From: Candidatus Poribacteria bacterium
GTDB lineage: Bacteria > Poribacteria > WGA-4E > WGA-3G
Direction of reading: 5' to 3'
Assembly (NCBI GenBank): GCA_028820845.1
Contig: JAPPII010000124.1
Coordinates: 62,001 to 126,000, forward strand
DNA: 64,000 bases
Shown here piece by piece: positions 24,867 to 35,400 of this stretch. A program made the position numbers and the translations under genes. Positions within the stretch are counted from its first letter, which is position 1; each line of letters starts with the position of its first letter. Below the pieces are notes generated by a model. That model worked only from the letters and a program-made list of their open reading frames with translations. It ran no database searches and was not told the DNA's origin.

Positions 24867-26690
24867 CTATCCGGTAACGCCTATGGTCTCGAGTCTCGCG
24901 ATCTGTTTCACCCAAGATTCTCGAATCTCAGGGGAGTAGTCTCCGGGGAGTAAGGATTTTCGGGTGCAATTGACAAGAGCTTGTAGGGTTTGATAACGTC
25001 GAATGGGACCAATGTCGGGGAGAATCCGGTCTTCGACGACAGCGATGATCTCATCGAGCGTCAGTTCGCTTGTTTCGTCTGATGTCGTTGACAAACGACC
25101 CTTGTAGAGGCTGGCGGCTTCTAAGTCGGAACGTAGCGATGCGAAACTTGCGGCAGAGTAGTCCGCTGTCAATTTCAGGAGTTGTTCAACGGCTTCTTCA
25201 GAAATCGGATCCCCAATGACTTTAGCAAGCGTCCAGCGAAGGAAAGCCTCTCGGTCTTCGCCACTCGGGTCAAGCACAGGAACGACCATATCTCCAACCC
25301 TACCTTCTCGCCGTAGGTCGGGTGAGAGGTTATAGATACGCGCCGTCATCAAGAGCCACGTGATATTGCCACGGAGTTGCGGATCCGACATCATCGCTTG
25401 TATCTTGCCTGTCAACCGCCGTTCCGTGCTGTGTGCATCCCGCCCGACATCCCCGAATTGTGTATCCGCTTCATCAACGAAAATAAGCACCTTCACAAGT
25501 GCCATCAACAGTCGCCTGAGTCGCTCAAAGATAACATCCGTCTGTCCGAACCACATACTCCGAATGTTCTTGAGGACCAGCACCGGAATATCGAGTTCAC
25601 CGGCGAGTCCCTCAAAAATAAAGGTTTTTCCGCTGCCGATGGGACCACAAACGCTCATGCCAGCGATTGCATCAGGACCCGTTGAAGTGATACGCGGAAT
25701 TAATTGGGTCTTCAGAAAATCTACAAGTTTCTGGTTACCAACGATGTCTTTTAGACTATGTGCAGGTTTCTTAAACTCTACAACATCTTCGCCTAACTGT
25801 CCTTGGATAAATTCGGACACTTTATTAATCACATCTTCCGGTTGCAATTTGTCGCCAGAGTAGCGAGCAGAGAGGAGAAGTTGACGCAATGCCTGTATCG
25901 ATAAACCCGCCGTAAGCATCGCAAGTTGGGTTTGGGTGCCCCAGAGGTTTAATGGCTTTTCCACCAATTTCGGTGTATTGTTGAGCCATGAAATGAAGTG
26001 CTGGCGTTCCGGCATCCCTGGTGATGGGATCTCAACGGTGACCACCTGCGGCAGCCTGATAATCCGAGAATTCACAAGGCTCGCTGATTCTGTGATGAAG
26101 ATGACAGTGTCGTTATCATTCATGAAATTGGAGTCTGAAATCCAATCCTGAACGATACTAATCCGGTGTCTATCTTGAAGGGATAGACTCCGAATTTCAC
26201 CTTCTGGGAGCAGCATATCTGCCGCTTCAATGAAAATTATCAGTTTCTCTGATAGTAGTTTTTCGCCTTGCGCGTTCGTGCTTCGGGAGAGCAGACAAAA
26301 CTGACGTAAGAGTTCGAGTGCTAACGTCGGGCTCCCGATTGCATCGTTCATATACTGTGTAAAAGGGACATCAGCAGGTTCGGCAGCGGCGTCTAACAAT
26401 CCAATGGAACGTCGCTTGCTTGTGCTCGCATTTGGATCAAACTCCGGCTCGGTTGTCCCTCGCCACACATTGAATGCCTGCTTAACTTTTTCCCGATCAG
26501 CATCCTGGGCAAACCGTATAGGACCGTTGAGTTCGTAAACGATCAGGATGAACCCAGGGATGTCCCAGCTGCGCGTTAAAAAGGGGACAAGTGGAATATA
26601 ATCCGTATCCTCTTCCTGGCGTATGAAGAAGAGGTCGTGGATATTTCCAGATAGAACGAGACTCCGTGACGTTCCTGAATTGATGAGCAT
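24867..26690 (-). CDS. AAA+ ATPase, tandem module, PspA-associated
   Basis: A 607-residue classical AAA ATPase. The C-terminal module is complete: Walker A GPIGSGKT (349-356), pore loop SMWFGQTD (about 378-385, comparable to the K-W-x-G of Vps4/ARC proteins), Walker B VLIFVDEADT (401-410), sensor LLMTAR (447-452) and an Arg-rich LRREGR (459-464). The N-terminal module (1-300) keeps a Walker-B-like LIIFIEAADML (150-160) but has no Walker A, so it is a degenerate first AAA ring. Start ATG 26690 is the only candidate after an in-frame TAA. It is separated by 92 bases from the upstream pspA-like gene on the same strand, suggesting that it remodels PspA polymers. This pairing is inference. Confidence 0.82.
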   Translation of the reverse strand: MLINSGTSRSLVLSGNIHDLFFIRQEEDTDYIPLVPFLTRSWDIPGFILIVYELNGPIRFAQDADREKVKQAFNVWRGTTEPEFDPNASTSKRRSIGLLDAAAEPADVPFTQYMNDAIGSPTLALELLRQFCLLSRSTNAQGEKLLSEKLIIFIEAADMLLPEGEIRSLSLQDRHRISIVQDWISDSNFMNDNDTVIFITESASLVNSRIIRLPQVVTVEIPSPGMPERQHFISWLNNTPKLVEKPLNLWGTQTQLAMLTAGLSIQALRQLLLSARYSGDKLQPEDVINKVSEFIQGQLGEDVVEFKKPAHSLKDIVGNQKLVDFLKTQLIPRITSTGPDAIAGMSVCGPIGSGKTFIFEGLAGELDIPVLVLKNIRSMWFGQTDVIFERLRRLLMALVKVLIFVDEADTQFGDVGRDAHSTERRLTGKIQAMMSDPQLRGNITWLLMTARIYNLSPDLRREGRVGDMVVPVLDPSGEDREAFLRWTLAKVIGDPISEEAVEQLLKLTADYSAASFASLRSDLEAASLYKGRLSTTSDETSELTLDEIIAVVEDRILPDIGPIRRYQTLQALVNCTRKSLLPGDYSPEIRESWVKQIARLETIGVTG

Positions 26691-26782
26691 TCCGGCTTCT
26701 GTGCGGAATGTGTAGGTTGGGCTTTTAACGGCTATGAATTACCGCCCCCTTCTATTTCTGCAACGCACGAAAAAGAGCCGCG

Positions 26783-27619
26783 TTATATCGGTAGTTCGGA
26801 GTCCGAGTCTGATTTTGCCTTATCGGGTTCAGCCTTTGTCTGTGTGTCCGTTTGCTGTGCGCCGAAAATTAAGGCATCAAATTCATCATTGGTAGCAGAG
26901 GAACGTGCTGCAGTGAGGAATTCTTCCTCTTCGCTTTTTGAATCGGTGCCAGCCAACTCCTGTGCGACTGTTGAGCGGGCTTTCGCTTTCTCACGTATTT
27001 CACGCATGCGCGTCAATTCGGCAGAAGTGCCATCCATACTGATACCCGAGAGCATATCGGCGATTTCTTCTTGTTCCCGTGCCGTAATCAGATCCGCAAC
27101 TGCCTCGGATTGTTCGGACTTGATTTTATCTAAATCACGATGGAGACTGGTAATCTGCAGTTTGTGGGATTCAATATCTGCTTGTGCACCTTCAATCTCG
27201 TTTTCCAGTTCCGTGATGCGCCCAGTTTTTTCCATCAGATTGGAATTGAAGTCTTGATAAGCGGTAACACATCGCGTGTATTCAGCGTGCTGCTTGATTT
27301 CTTCCTGTGCGAGCCCTTCACCTTGCAACGCCGCAGCCGTCTGCTGTGCCTTGGCGATCGCACCTGACTTTAGTTCTTCCAACCGATCAACTTCATCAGT
27401 CAAACTCTGGACTGTGGACTTCTTCTGTTCAACCAGCGCGATAAGTTGTCCGATCGCCGCCTTATAGCGTTGGATATTCCCCTTTTTGTCCTTGATAATA
27501 TCTTCGTAAGCACCTCTGACGGCTTCGGGGTTTTCCATCATTCTATCCGCAGATTCATGTGCGCGGCCCGTTAATGTGTACCAGATAGCCTTGAAAAATC
27601 TTGTGAATCCATTTGCCAT
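26783..27619 (-). CDS. PspA/IM30 family protein
   Basis: A 278-residue, almost wholly helical protein. The N-terminal amphipathic helix MANGFTRFFKAIWYTLTGRAHESADRMMENPE and the long coiled coil (about 30-200) are typical of PspA/IM30/Vipp1, the bacterial relatives of ESCRT-III. These proteins polymerise on damaged inner membrane. The C-terminal tail (200-278) is acidic and low in complexity. Ribosome site AGGAGAAAC. A promoter (27739-27767, minus strand) precedes it. The downstream AAA ATPase is probably co-transcribed. No PspF, PspB or PspC gene is in the window. Confidence 0.88.
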   Translation of the reverse strand: MANGFTRFFKAIWYTLTGRAHESADRMMENPEAVRGAYEDIIKDKKGNIQRYKAAIGQLIALVEQKKSTVQSLTDEVDRLEELKSGAIAKAQQTAAALQGEGLAQEEIKQHAEYTRCVTAYQDFNSNLMEKTGRITELENEIEGAQADIESHKLQITSLHRDLDKIKSEQSEAVADLITAREQEEIADMLSGISMDGTSAELTRMREIREKAKARSTVAQELAGTDSKSEEEEFLTAARSSATNDEFDALIFGAQQTDTQTKAEPDKAKSDSDSELPI

Positions 27620-27738
27620 TGTTGTTTCTCCTGTAAGGGTGCGGGTTTGAAACGCAGCCTTCCTATGTTGATTTCCGAGTTATGCCAGTGCCACTTCGCA
27701 CGGCTCTGCACCGCGCTATAGACACCCATAATATCGTA

Positions 27739-27767
27739 ATTTTAACATATTTTATCTAAAACCGCAA
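27739..27767 (-). promoter_or_regulatory. Sigma-70-like promoter for the pspA-AAA pair
   Basis: On the minus strand TTGCGG (27762-27767) and TAAAAT (27739-27744) are separated by 17 bases. It is divergent from the promoter at 27801. Confidence 0.5.
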
Positions 27768-27800
27768 GAAAATTTCACGTAAGTCCTGTTGAAATTCTGC

Positions 27801-27829
27801 TTGACACGAAGCAGGTATCCAAGTAAGAT
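27801..27829 (+). promoter_or_regulatory. Sigma-70 promoter for the membrane metalloprotease gene
   Basis: Perfect TTGACA (27801-27806) and TAAGAT (27824-27829) with a 17-base spacer. The expected transcript start is about 27836, giving a leader of about 27 bases. Confidence 0.7.
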
Positions 27830-27862
27830 AAACAGTAAACACTACTTTACAATCTTTAAAAG

Positions 27863-30274
27863 ATGTACGTGACACCTATGGTACATAGGTCATTTTCATA
27901 TTGGTTCTGGTTCATTGTGTTCGGTATGTTGGCATTCCTACTTGCCAACGTGCCCCTGTTTAATATCCTCGCCTTTGAATTTTGCGCCGTGATGGCACTC
28001 AGTATTTCTTTCGCTGGCGCGCATATAGCACTAACAGTGCTGCAACAAATGAAGCGGAGTCCGCAGGCACTTACCGGTCCACCCCGACAAATTGTCTTCC
28101 GGTGTTTCTGGCATGTGCTGCTATTTAACACGAGTTTGCTCGTGTTCCCCCTTACCATAATTTTGCTGAACGCTTTTCGGGTCAAAAATTGCGATTTTGG
28201 TGAAGGATTTCTGTTTTTCGCTATTTTACCTCTAATCAGTTGTCTGTATGCGACTGCGGTGGGTGTGTTTTTTGGCTTCTGGATTCAAAAACGGTGGGCG
28301 GCATATTTAGCGTATCTGGGTTATCTCCTACTTTCTTGTGTCCCAGTGGTTATCAATCTAATATTTCATCCACCCGTATTCGCGTATCACTCGACTTTCG
28401 GATATTTTCCGGGACCAATTTACGATTTCGTTATTCGGATAACTGGCACCCTCCTGATTGCCCGTACGGAGGCGCTGCTCTGGGGCCTTCTATTTTTGGG
28501 ACTTACCGTCAGCACTTGTGAGGTGAGCCGGGGAACAGGATTGATGCCGAAGCTTAGGTGGCGTAAACTTGTTGGACCGATTACACAACGCGTACCGCTA
28601 TATTTATTGATCGTTGGCTTATTAGGTTTTCAATTTTATGCAGGCGCGCTCGGTATTCGTCCCACCCGGGAAGATGTCGCTCAAAAACTCGGCGGCTTCC
28701 GAGAAACAACGCATTTTGAAATCTTCTATGCACGTGAACTTGAGACTGAGATTGAACGCATGGCTGAGGATTGTGAATTTCAGTACGCCCAGCTCTCTGC
28801 GTATCTCATGCCTGAAGGTGAAGTGCTTTCTCAAAAGGTTCGCGCATACATTTATGCTTCTCCAGAACAGAAGAAACGGTTGATTGGTGCCCGTCATACA
28901 TCTGTTGAGGACCCGTTCGGTTATGGATTTCACATCCATGCCCAAGGTTTTCCGCATCCAGTACTGAAACATGAATTGGCGCATGTCTTTACTGTGCCTT
29001 GGTCCCCTCTGAAAGTGAGTCTGAAGATAGGGCTCCATGAAGGAATCGCAGTCGCTGCGGATTGGGAGGAAGGTAGACTTACTGGACATCAGTGGGCAAA
29101 AGCGATGCGACAGATGGAGATCGCACCACCCCTTTCAGGCATCATGGGATTCGGATTTTGGGGACATGCCGGTTCGAGAAGTTATCTATTGGCTGGTTCC
29201 TTCGTTCGGTTTCTTGTTGATACCTACGGCATAGAAAAATTTAAGAGTGTTTTTCCAACCGGTAATTTTGTGAAGCATTACGGGAAAGACTTGTATTCAC
29301 TGGAAATAGAGTGGATCGAATTTTTGGACAATGTCCCTTTGACGGATAATGACATAGCCTATACAACGTACCGTTTACAGCAGCGGAGTGTTTTTGAGCG
29401 CGTCTGTGCCCATGAAATGGCTGCTTGGCGAGATACGGCGTGGCAGGCATACTACCAAAAAGATTTTGTCACTGCTGTCCAAACCTTTGAAACGATGTTG
29501 GCTGCTGAACCTAACAACTTAAGCACGCTATACGGCTTAATGTACAGTGCTTATCGGATACAAGATTATGATAAGGCGCTGTCGTTAGCAACTCGCGTCG
29601 TAGCTGCGGAGGACACACGATTGAGTCCAGAAGCAGTGCTCTTAATCGGAGACATCTACTGGCTCAAGGATGATCACGAGAAGGCATTAGAGACTTATGC
29701 CTCGCTTGAAACAGAACACCAAACGGTTGAGTTGAGGCGTATCAAGCGAATTGTAGCACTCTCTCATTCTGATACAATGCCAACGGATTGGGATTCCCAA
29801 TTAACTGGGAAGCCGGAAGAAAATTCGTCCTTACCAGAGTTATTGCGTGCTGCATTAATAGAATCCAAAGATGGGGCGGAAAAGATGGTATACCTGTCGA
29901 GGTGTATACAAACGGCACCAGATATGTGGTTAGCATATCTCTTAGCTGGCGAATTATTGCATAGAGAAGAAGCGTGGCAGAGCAGCAACCGATATTTCCA
30001 ACGCGCAGCGGCACTATTAGAAGAGGAGAATTCGCCAGAAACACCAGCACGCTTCCAGTTGACATCCCAACAGTATCAGAGTCTCGCGTTAGAAGTCCAG
30101 AGGACAATAGGTATCAATGCCTACCACCAGAAAGATTATGACACTGCAATAGAAGAGTTTTCTGCAATTGCAAAGAACGAAGCATTGCCCCTTGGAACCA
30201 CACTAAAAGCAGGTAGGTGGCAACAAAGGTGTCACTGGGCGCGATTAAATTGGGAAGATGCCATAAGTCCATAA
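27863..30274 (+). CDS. Membrane metalloprotease-like protein with TPR domain
   Basis: An 803-residue protein in three parts. Residues 1-265 hold about seven hydrophobic membrane segments. Residues 280-500 form a peptidase-MA-like domain with the zinc motif HELAH (370-374) and a downstream GLHEGIA whose Glu (393) would be the third ligand. Residues 510-800 contain tetratricopeptide repeats (for example WQAYYQKDFVTAVQTFETMLAAEPNNL and HQKDYDTAIEEFSAIAKNE). This order predicts a membrane-anchored gluzincin with a protein-binding tail. The start has no clear ribosome site but follows a good promoter. It is divergent from pspA, so a role in envelope quality control is conceivable. Confidence 0.75.
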   Translation: MYVTPMVHRSFSYWFWFIVFGMLAFLLANVPLFNILAFEFCAVMALSISFAGAHIALTVLQQMKRSPQALTGPPRQIVFRCFWHVLLFNTSLLVFPLTIILLNAFRVKNCDFGEGFLFFAILPLISCLYATAVGVFFGFWIQKRWAAYLAYLGYLLLSCVPVVINLIFHPPVFAYHSTFGYFPGPIYDFVIRITGTLLIARTEALLWGLLFLGLTVSTCEVSRGTGLMPKLRWRKLVGPITQRVPLYLLIVGLLGFQFYAGALGIRPTREDVAQKLGGFRETTHFEIFYARELETEIERMAEDCEFQYAQLSAYLMPEGEVLSQKVRAYIYASPEQKKRLIGARHTSVEDPFGYGFHIHAQGFPHPVLKHELAHVFTVPWSPLKVSLKIGLHEGIAVAADWEEGRLTGHQWAKAMRQMEIAPPLSGIMGFGFWGHAGSRSYLLAGSFVRFLVDTYGIEKFKSVFPTGNFVKHYGKDLYSLEIEWIEFLDNVPLTDNDIAYTTYRLQQRSVFERVCAHEMAAWRDTAWQAYYQKDFVTAVQTFETMLAAEPNNLSTLYGLMYSAYRIQDYDKALSLATRVVAAEDTRLSPEAVLLIGDIYWLKDDHEKALETYASLETEHQTVELRRIKRIVALSHSDTMPTDWDSQLTGKPEENSSLPELLRAALIESKDGAEKMVYLSRCIQTAPDMWLAYLLAGELLHREEAWQSSNRYFQRAAALLEEENSPETPARFQLTSQQYQSLALEVQRTIGINAYHQKDYDTAIEEFSAIAKNEALPLGTTLKAGRWQQRCHWARLNWEDAISP

Positions 30275-30392
30275 GCGCGAACCCGCAACTGAGGCATTTG
30301 AACGAATTTTCACTTCAACTAAAATTGCGAGGTCTTCGTCTAATTGAGGTTGATCTAAGAACAAATTTTACTATTTTTATTAAGGAGCTGCT

Positions 30393-32312
30393 ATGAAACT
30401 TTTTGTGCCGGGAAGAATTTGCCTGTTCGGGGAACACAGTGATTGGGCAGGCGGGCACCGGCGAAATAACGCAGCGCTCGAAAAGGGCTATACGTTAATA
30501 ACCAGCACAAACCAAGGTGTGTATGCCGAGGTTAAACCGCATCCAACCTGTCTAATTTTGAGGACAACACTCAGTGATGGCACCCGTCATGGTCCCTATA
30601 GCCTGCCCATGGACGGTAACGTGCTTCTCGCCGAAGCTGAAAAAGGCGGATTTTTTAGTTATGCCGCCGGGGTCGCATATCAAATTTTAACCAACTACCG
30701 GGTCCAAGGGTTGGAAATCGATAATTATCTCACCGATTTGCCCGTCAAAAAAGGGTTGTCTTCAAGTGCAGCTATCAGTGTTTTGGTGGCACGTGCCTTT
30801 AATCGTACGTATGATCTCAAGATGACGACGCGCGGTGAGATGGAATATGCCTATCGAGGCGAGACAACAACACCTTCACGCTGTGGACGGATGGACCAGG
30901 GGTGTGCATACCAGCAGCCTATCCTCATGACCTTTGACGGGGACCATATTGATGTCCGAGAGTTCAATGTATCGCAGAACATGTACCTCGTGATTGTTGA
31001 TCTCGGTGCTGGTAAAGATACACGCCTCATATTAAACCAATTAAATCACTGTTATCCATTTGCGGAAAGCGAGTTAGATAGAAATGTTCAACACTACCTC
31101 GGTCCATTAAGCGCGCAGATTACACAAGAGGCATATCAGACACTCCGCGATGGAGATGCCGAAGCAGTTGGGAAGCTCATGACACGTGCCCAGATGGAGT
31201 TTGACAAACACCTCATCCCAGCATGTCCATCGCAATTGACGGCACCCGTCCTTCACAAGGTCCTCAACTATGAACCGATTCAACCGTATATCTGGGGCGG
31301 CAAAGGGGTCGGTTCGCAAGGTGACGGATCCGCACAATTTATTGCAAAAGACAAAGAGAGCCAACAGAAGGTTATTGAGATTATTGAGCGGGATTTGGAT
31401 CTGTCTTGTTTGGAGCTCGTTATTGAGGCGGGTAGACATGTCCGAAAAGCCGTCATCCCTGCTGCAGGATTTGGAACTCGGTTGTTCCCTGCTTCAAAGG
31501 CGATGAAGAAAGAGTTGTTTCCAGTGATTGACAGTGCCGGGCAAGCAAAACCAGCGATCATGGCGATCGTTGAGGAGGCAGTGAAGGCAGGCGTTGAGGA
31601 AGTTTGCCTTATCGTTCAGCCAGGTGATACTGAACTCTTTGAGTCGTTTTTCAAAACGCCACCCCCGATTGAACACTTTAATAAACTCAGCAAAGAGAAT
31701 CAAACGTATTGTAACTATTTATTGGAATTAGGGAGTCGAGTGACGTTCGTTACGCAAGACGTTCAGGAGGGTTTTGGACATGCTGTCTACTGTGCACGGG
31801 AATGGGTTGGCAACGAACCGTTTCTGCTCATGCTCGGGGACCATCTCTACGGTTCAGATGAGGAAAGGTGCTGCGCTCGACAGGTGGTCGAGGCTTATGA
31901 GCGCGTGGGGCAGAGCGTCGTTGGACTCAAAGTTACGCCGATTGAACACTTGTCGAATTTTGGATGTGTCAGTGGGGTTTGGGAAGAAGAAAACTCGCTA
32001 CTTTCGGTAACGGAGTTTTACGAAAAACCGGATGCTGAGTATGCGATGGAACATTTGCACGTAGATGGAATGGATATAGACCAGTTCTTGACGGTGTTTG
32101 GTATCTATGTAATTCAGCCCCAGATTTTTGAATTTCTTGAACGCAACATCACCCATAATCTCCGCGAGCGCGGGGAATTCCAACTCACTTCCTGTTTGGA
32201 CGAATTGCGGAAAGCAGACGGATTTTCAGGATATGTTGTTAAAGGCCGCCGATTCGACATCGGGCTTCCTGAGGAATATCGGCAGACAGTTATTGAGTTC
32301 AGGGATGCGTAG
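30393..32312 (+). CDS. GHMP sugar kinase - UTP-glucose-1-phosphate uridylyltransferase fusion
   Basis: A 639-residue two-domain enzyme. The kinase half (1-345) has GRICLFGEHSDWAGG (galactokinase-like motif 1), GLSSSAA (121-127, ATP loop), RMDQ with the probable catalytic Asp (168), and GGKGVGSQGDGSAQF (302-316, motif 3). The nucleotidyltransferase half (351-639) starts RKAVIPAAGFGTRLFPASK and continues KKELFPVID, as in GalU, with EGFGHAVYCAREWVG and LMLGDHLYG further on. A single chain could phosphorylate a sugar at C1 and make the NDP-sugar. The domain order is opposite to that of bifunctional fucokinase/pyrophosphorylase (Fkp). The substrate is not predictable. Ribosome site AAGGAG. Confidence 0.85.
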   Translation: MKLFVPGRICLFGEHSDWAGGHRRNNAALEKGYTLITSTNQGVYAEVKPHPTCLILRTTLSDGTRHGPYSLPMDGNVLLAEAEKGGFFSYAAGVAYQILTNYRVQGLEIDNYLTDLPVKKGLSSSAAISVLVARAFNRTYDLKMTTRGEMEYAYRGETTTPSRCGRMDQGCAYQQPILMTFDGDHIDVREFNVSQNMYLVIVDLGAGKDTRLILNQLNHCYPFAESELDRNVQHYLGPLSAQITQEAYQTLRDGDAEAVGKLMTRAQMEFDKHLIPACPSQLTAPVLHKVLNYEPIQPYIWGGKGVGSQGDGSAQFIAKDKESQQKVIEIIERDLDLSCLELVIEAGRHVRKAVIPAAGFGTRLFPASKAMKKELFPVIDSAGQAKPAIMAIVEEAVKAGVEEVCLIVQPGDTELFESFFKTPPPIEHFNKLSKENQTYCNYLLELGSRVTFVTQDVQEGFGHAVYCAREWVGNEPFLLMLGDHLYGSDEERCCARQVVEAYERVGQSVVGLKVTPIEHLSNFGCVSGVWEEENSLLSVTEFYEKPDAEYAMEHLHVDGMDIDQFLTVFGIYVIQPQIFEFLERNITHNLRERGEFQLTSCLDELRKADGFSGYVVKGRRFDIGLPEEYRQTVIEFRDA

Positions 32313-32346
32313 ATTAGCGGTCAGCGGTCAGCACAAGAAAGTTTGC

Positions 32347-32426
32347 AAGTTCAAAGTTGTGAAGAGTCGTTCTTTTTCATCAGAAGTCTCTTGCAACTTT
32401 ACGGACTTTAGATACACTTTGAACTT
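32347..32426. repeat. Inverted repeat AAGTTCAAAGT / ACTTTGAACTT
   Basis: 11-base perfect arms at 32347-32357 and 32416-32426 within the 121-base space between two convergent genes. A low-complexity intergenic repeat; no gene is seen there. Confidence 0.6.
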
Positions 32427-32433
32427 TACAGCT

Positions 32434-35400
32434 TTATGGGATTCTGATGACGACGATTGTCATGTCATCATACTGCTCCGCCTCACCCACAAAATTGCGG
32501 ACATCAACGACAAGGTGCTCAACGACTTCTGCCGCACTACAACCCCCAGGAATGCGTGCCACTGATTCCTTTAAACGATCAGTTCCATACATCTCTTCCG
32601 CTTGGTTGAGTGCTTCAATCAGACCATCGGTATGAAAGATAAGAATATCGCCCTCGCTTAAATCGAAGGTCGCCGATTCATATTCCACCGTTCTCATACT
32701 ACCCAGTGGAAGGTCGCTGTTTTCAATCTCAATTATGTCGTTCCCGCGCTTAAGAACAGGATAGGGTTGTCCTCCGTTAGCATAGTCGATTTGTCTTGTA
32801 TTTTCATCAAGAATCGCGAGGTTGAGTGCGATGAAACTTGGACCGTACATGCGTGGGGCTAATCCTGAATTAAGGTCGCTGAGAATGACATCCGCCTCGG
32901 ATTTGAAACGTGAGACTTCGTATAACATCCCATTCGTCAGTACTGCGTTCATCGCGCCTCGTAATCCTTTCCCCGCAGCATCCGCCACTGCTATTGCTGT
33001 CTGACCGTTTGCTACAGTGAGATAGTCGTAGAAGTCTCCGCCGACCTGCGTCGCAGGTACCGACATCCCCGCGACATCAAACCCTTTCGTGTCAGGTGCT
33101 TCTGTGGGCAGAAGTCCCATTTGGATATTTTGTGCTTCACTCAATTCAGCGCGGATGCGACGCATTTCCGCTTCTTCGCGTTGACGCACTTCATTGCGGA
33201 GCTGCGCTGTGTGCCGTCGATTGACAATTAAGCGACCTAATAAGGAGAAAACGACGGTCAAGAAAATGAGCGTTGGTAAGTAGGTACGCCATCGCGTCCA
33301 AAGCGGCGGTTGGATATTAAAATCCACAACTGCGGGTCGATGCGTGTAGTCCCAGTTTTCGCGGAAAGCCTTAACAAGGAAACTGTAGTTTCCTGCTTTC
33401 AAACCGGTGTAGCGAATGCGCAGAATACCGTTCCGGTTTTGAAGTGCCACTTTAACGCCGCTACTGTTCATGAGTTGTGTGTCTGTTGACTCGGATGTGG
33501 CGAGGTTAATCCACTCCTCAGATGAAACGCTTGGATTCGTTGTTAAAAGAGAAAACATCTCTGCTGAAACGTTGGTCCACTTCGGATTATCTAATCCGAG
33601 TAATCTGAATTGATATGACAGGCCTTCTCGGAGTGGACTAATGCCCTGCACATCAAAGATAACATTTCTGGTGCCACGGGCGGGTAGCGAGAGGTTAGAT
33701 GAAAGTTGCGTGTAGGTTTTGTCAGCCGCTAAAGCGGTTAACCGACAGAAAGGGATTCCACCGCGGGTAGGTGTATATTGTGTAGCACCCCCTTCGGTTG
33801 CAAACCAGATCTCTTGATCCTTGAACTCATAAAGTTCCCAGATGTTATTATGTGCCAGACCGTCTTTTGTCGTGAGTGTATAAAAGGTTTCGCCATCATA
33901 TCGAACAGTGCCGCCACCCCTTGTGGCAAACCAGATATTACCGCTGCTGTCCTCCATCACATCCCGCACATTGTCCACAAGAAATCCATCTTTTGTTGTG
34001 TACGTTGTCAGTATGTTTCCATCGTAGCGAACCGCCCCACGAGATGTTGCTAACCAGAGGGTTTGGTCCTTGGAAATCAGTGAGGCATTTACTGGCGCGA
34101 GTTCAATGTTCTTAGTTGTAATTAACTGCGTGCCTAAATACGTCCTGAGGGCGTCTGAAAAGAGAAAAGTTATTTCGTTGTTTTGTTGCGTCGGATCCTT
34201 CCAAACCGCGAGTGGTGCTGAGCTGGACGCTCCGTCAAGAAAAAGCGGAGCACCGAGTTCAGTCTCACTCCAGAGTACCAATTTTCCTGTTACAGCATTG
34301 AAGAACCATTTACCACCGAGCGCAGATTTTAACAGGGTTGTCGCTTTAAGTGGCAGAATTTCTGGCTTGATACCGCCGGTTGTGGACGTTAGGCGGTCAA
34401 TATTTTTCGGATAGCGTAAAACCCTTCCATTCTCAAAATGCACCCATAGCCTCTTATTTGAATCTCTATAGAGGGCGGTAATAGCGGCTTCACCGTGATC
34501 TATCTCCGAAGTCGTGCCGAACATAATTCTCTGAAAACCACTGTTTGTGATTCGTAATAAACCAGACGTATCCGCTTTAAAAAGGTTTCCACCGAAGGCT
34601 ATCCATCGGTGTTCGCCTTCACTAACAAGAACTTCAGGATCACTGGTCGCGCCTTCGCCACCAGGGCCGATTCTGGTCTGAATGGATATAGAAACTTGGT
34701 CAAATTTTCCATTGGCGTACCGAAAAAACGTATATCGTCTTGATCTTCCACGCGACCTCGGATCTACGAAGTTGACGAACCAGATGTGTCCGTTCACTTC
34801 AAACATTTTTATGATTTCAGTGCGAGAACCCGATCCAGCTTGCCGTCTATTTGTAGGGTTGGTTTGGGTGGAAGACGACGTGTCTTGTGTCAAACCTAAT
34901 CGCAATGAATTGATGGTGATGTCTTCCGTGTCCGCAGTGGGGTTGTAGCGCGCAACGCCTCCGGGAATACTGAACCAGAGGTAGCCACGGCTATCTTCAT
35001 ATATCATCCGGACTCGGTTGGTGCCGATACCAGCGTGTGTACTAATGACGGGTCTCGGATCGAACGCTGTCACACCGTTATCGTGTCCAAACCACAACTT
35101 ACCGTCCATGGCTTCAAAAATTGTGTGAACGTTATCGTTTTCCAGACTGCTACTGGTGGTATAGGAAATTGGTTGAAGGTCTTGGTCATATCTCTGTGGT
35201 CCATATTCATTGGCGAACCATAAGTGCCCTGTAGCATCTTCGACTTCAAGAAACCCGGATAGGTTTGCGCGCGTATGCAACCGGGCCCCATCCCACCATC
35301 TTGTGGTATATTCGTCGCTGAACCAAATTCGTCCTTTTTTATCACTTCGGATTTTTGTAAATCTTCTGGTCGCTGTTGTTTCTAAAGAGGTGGTTATATT

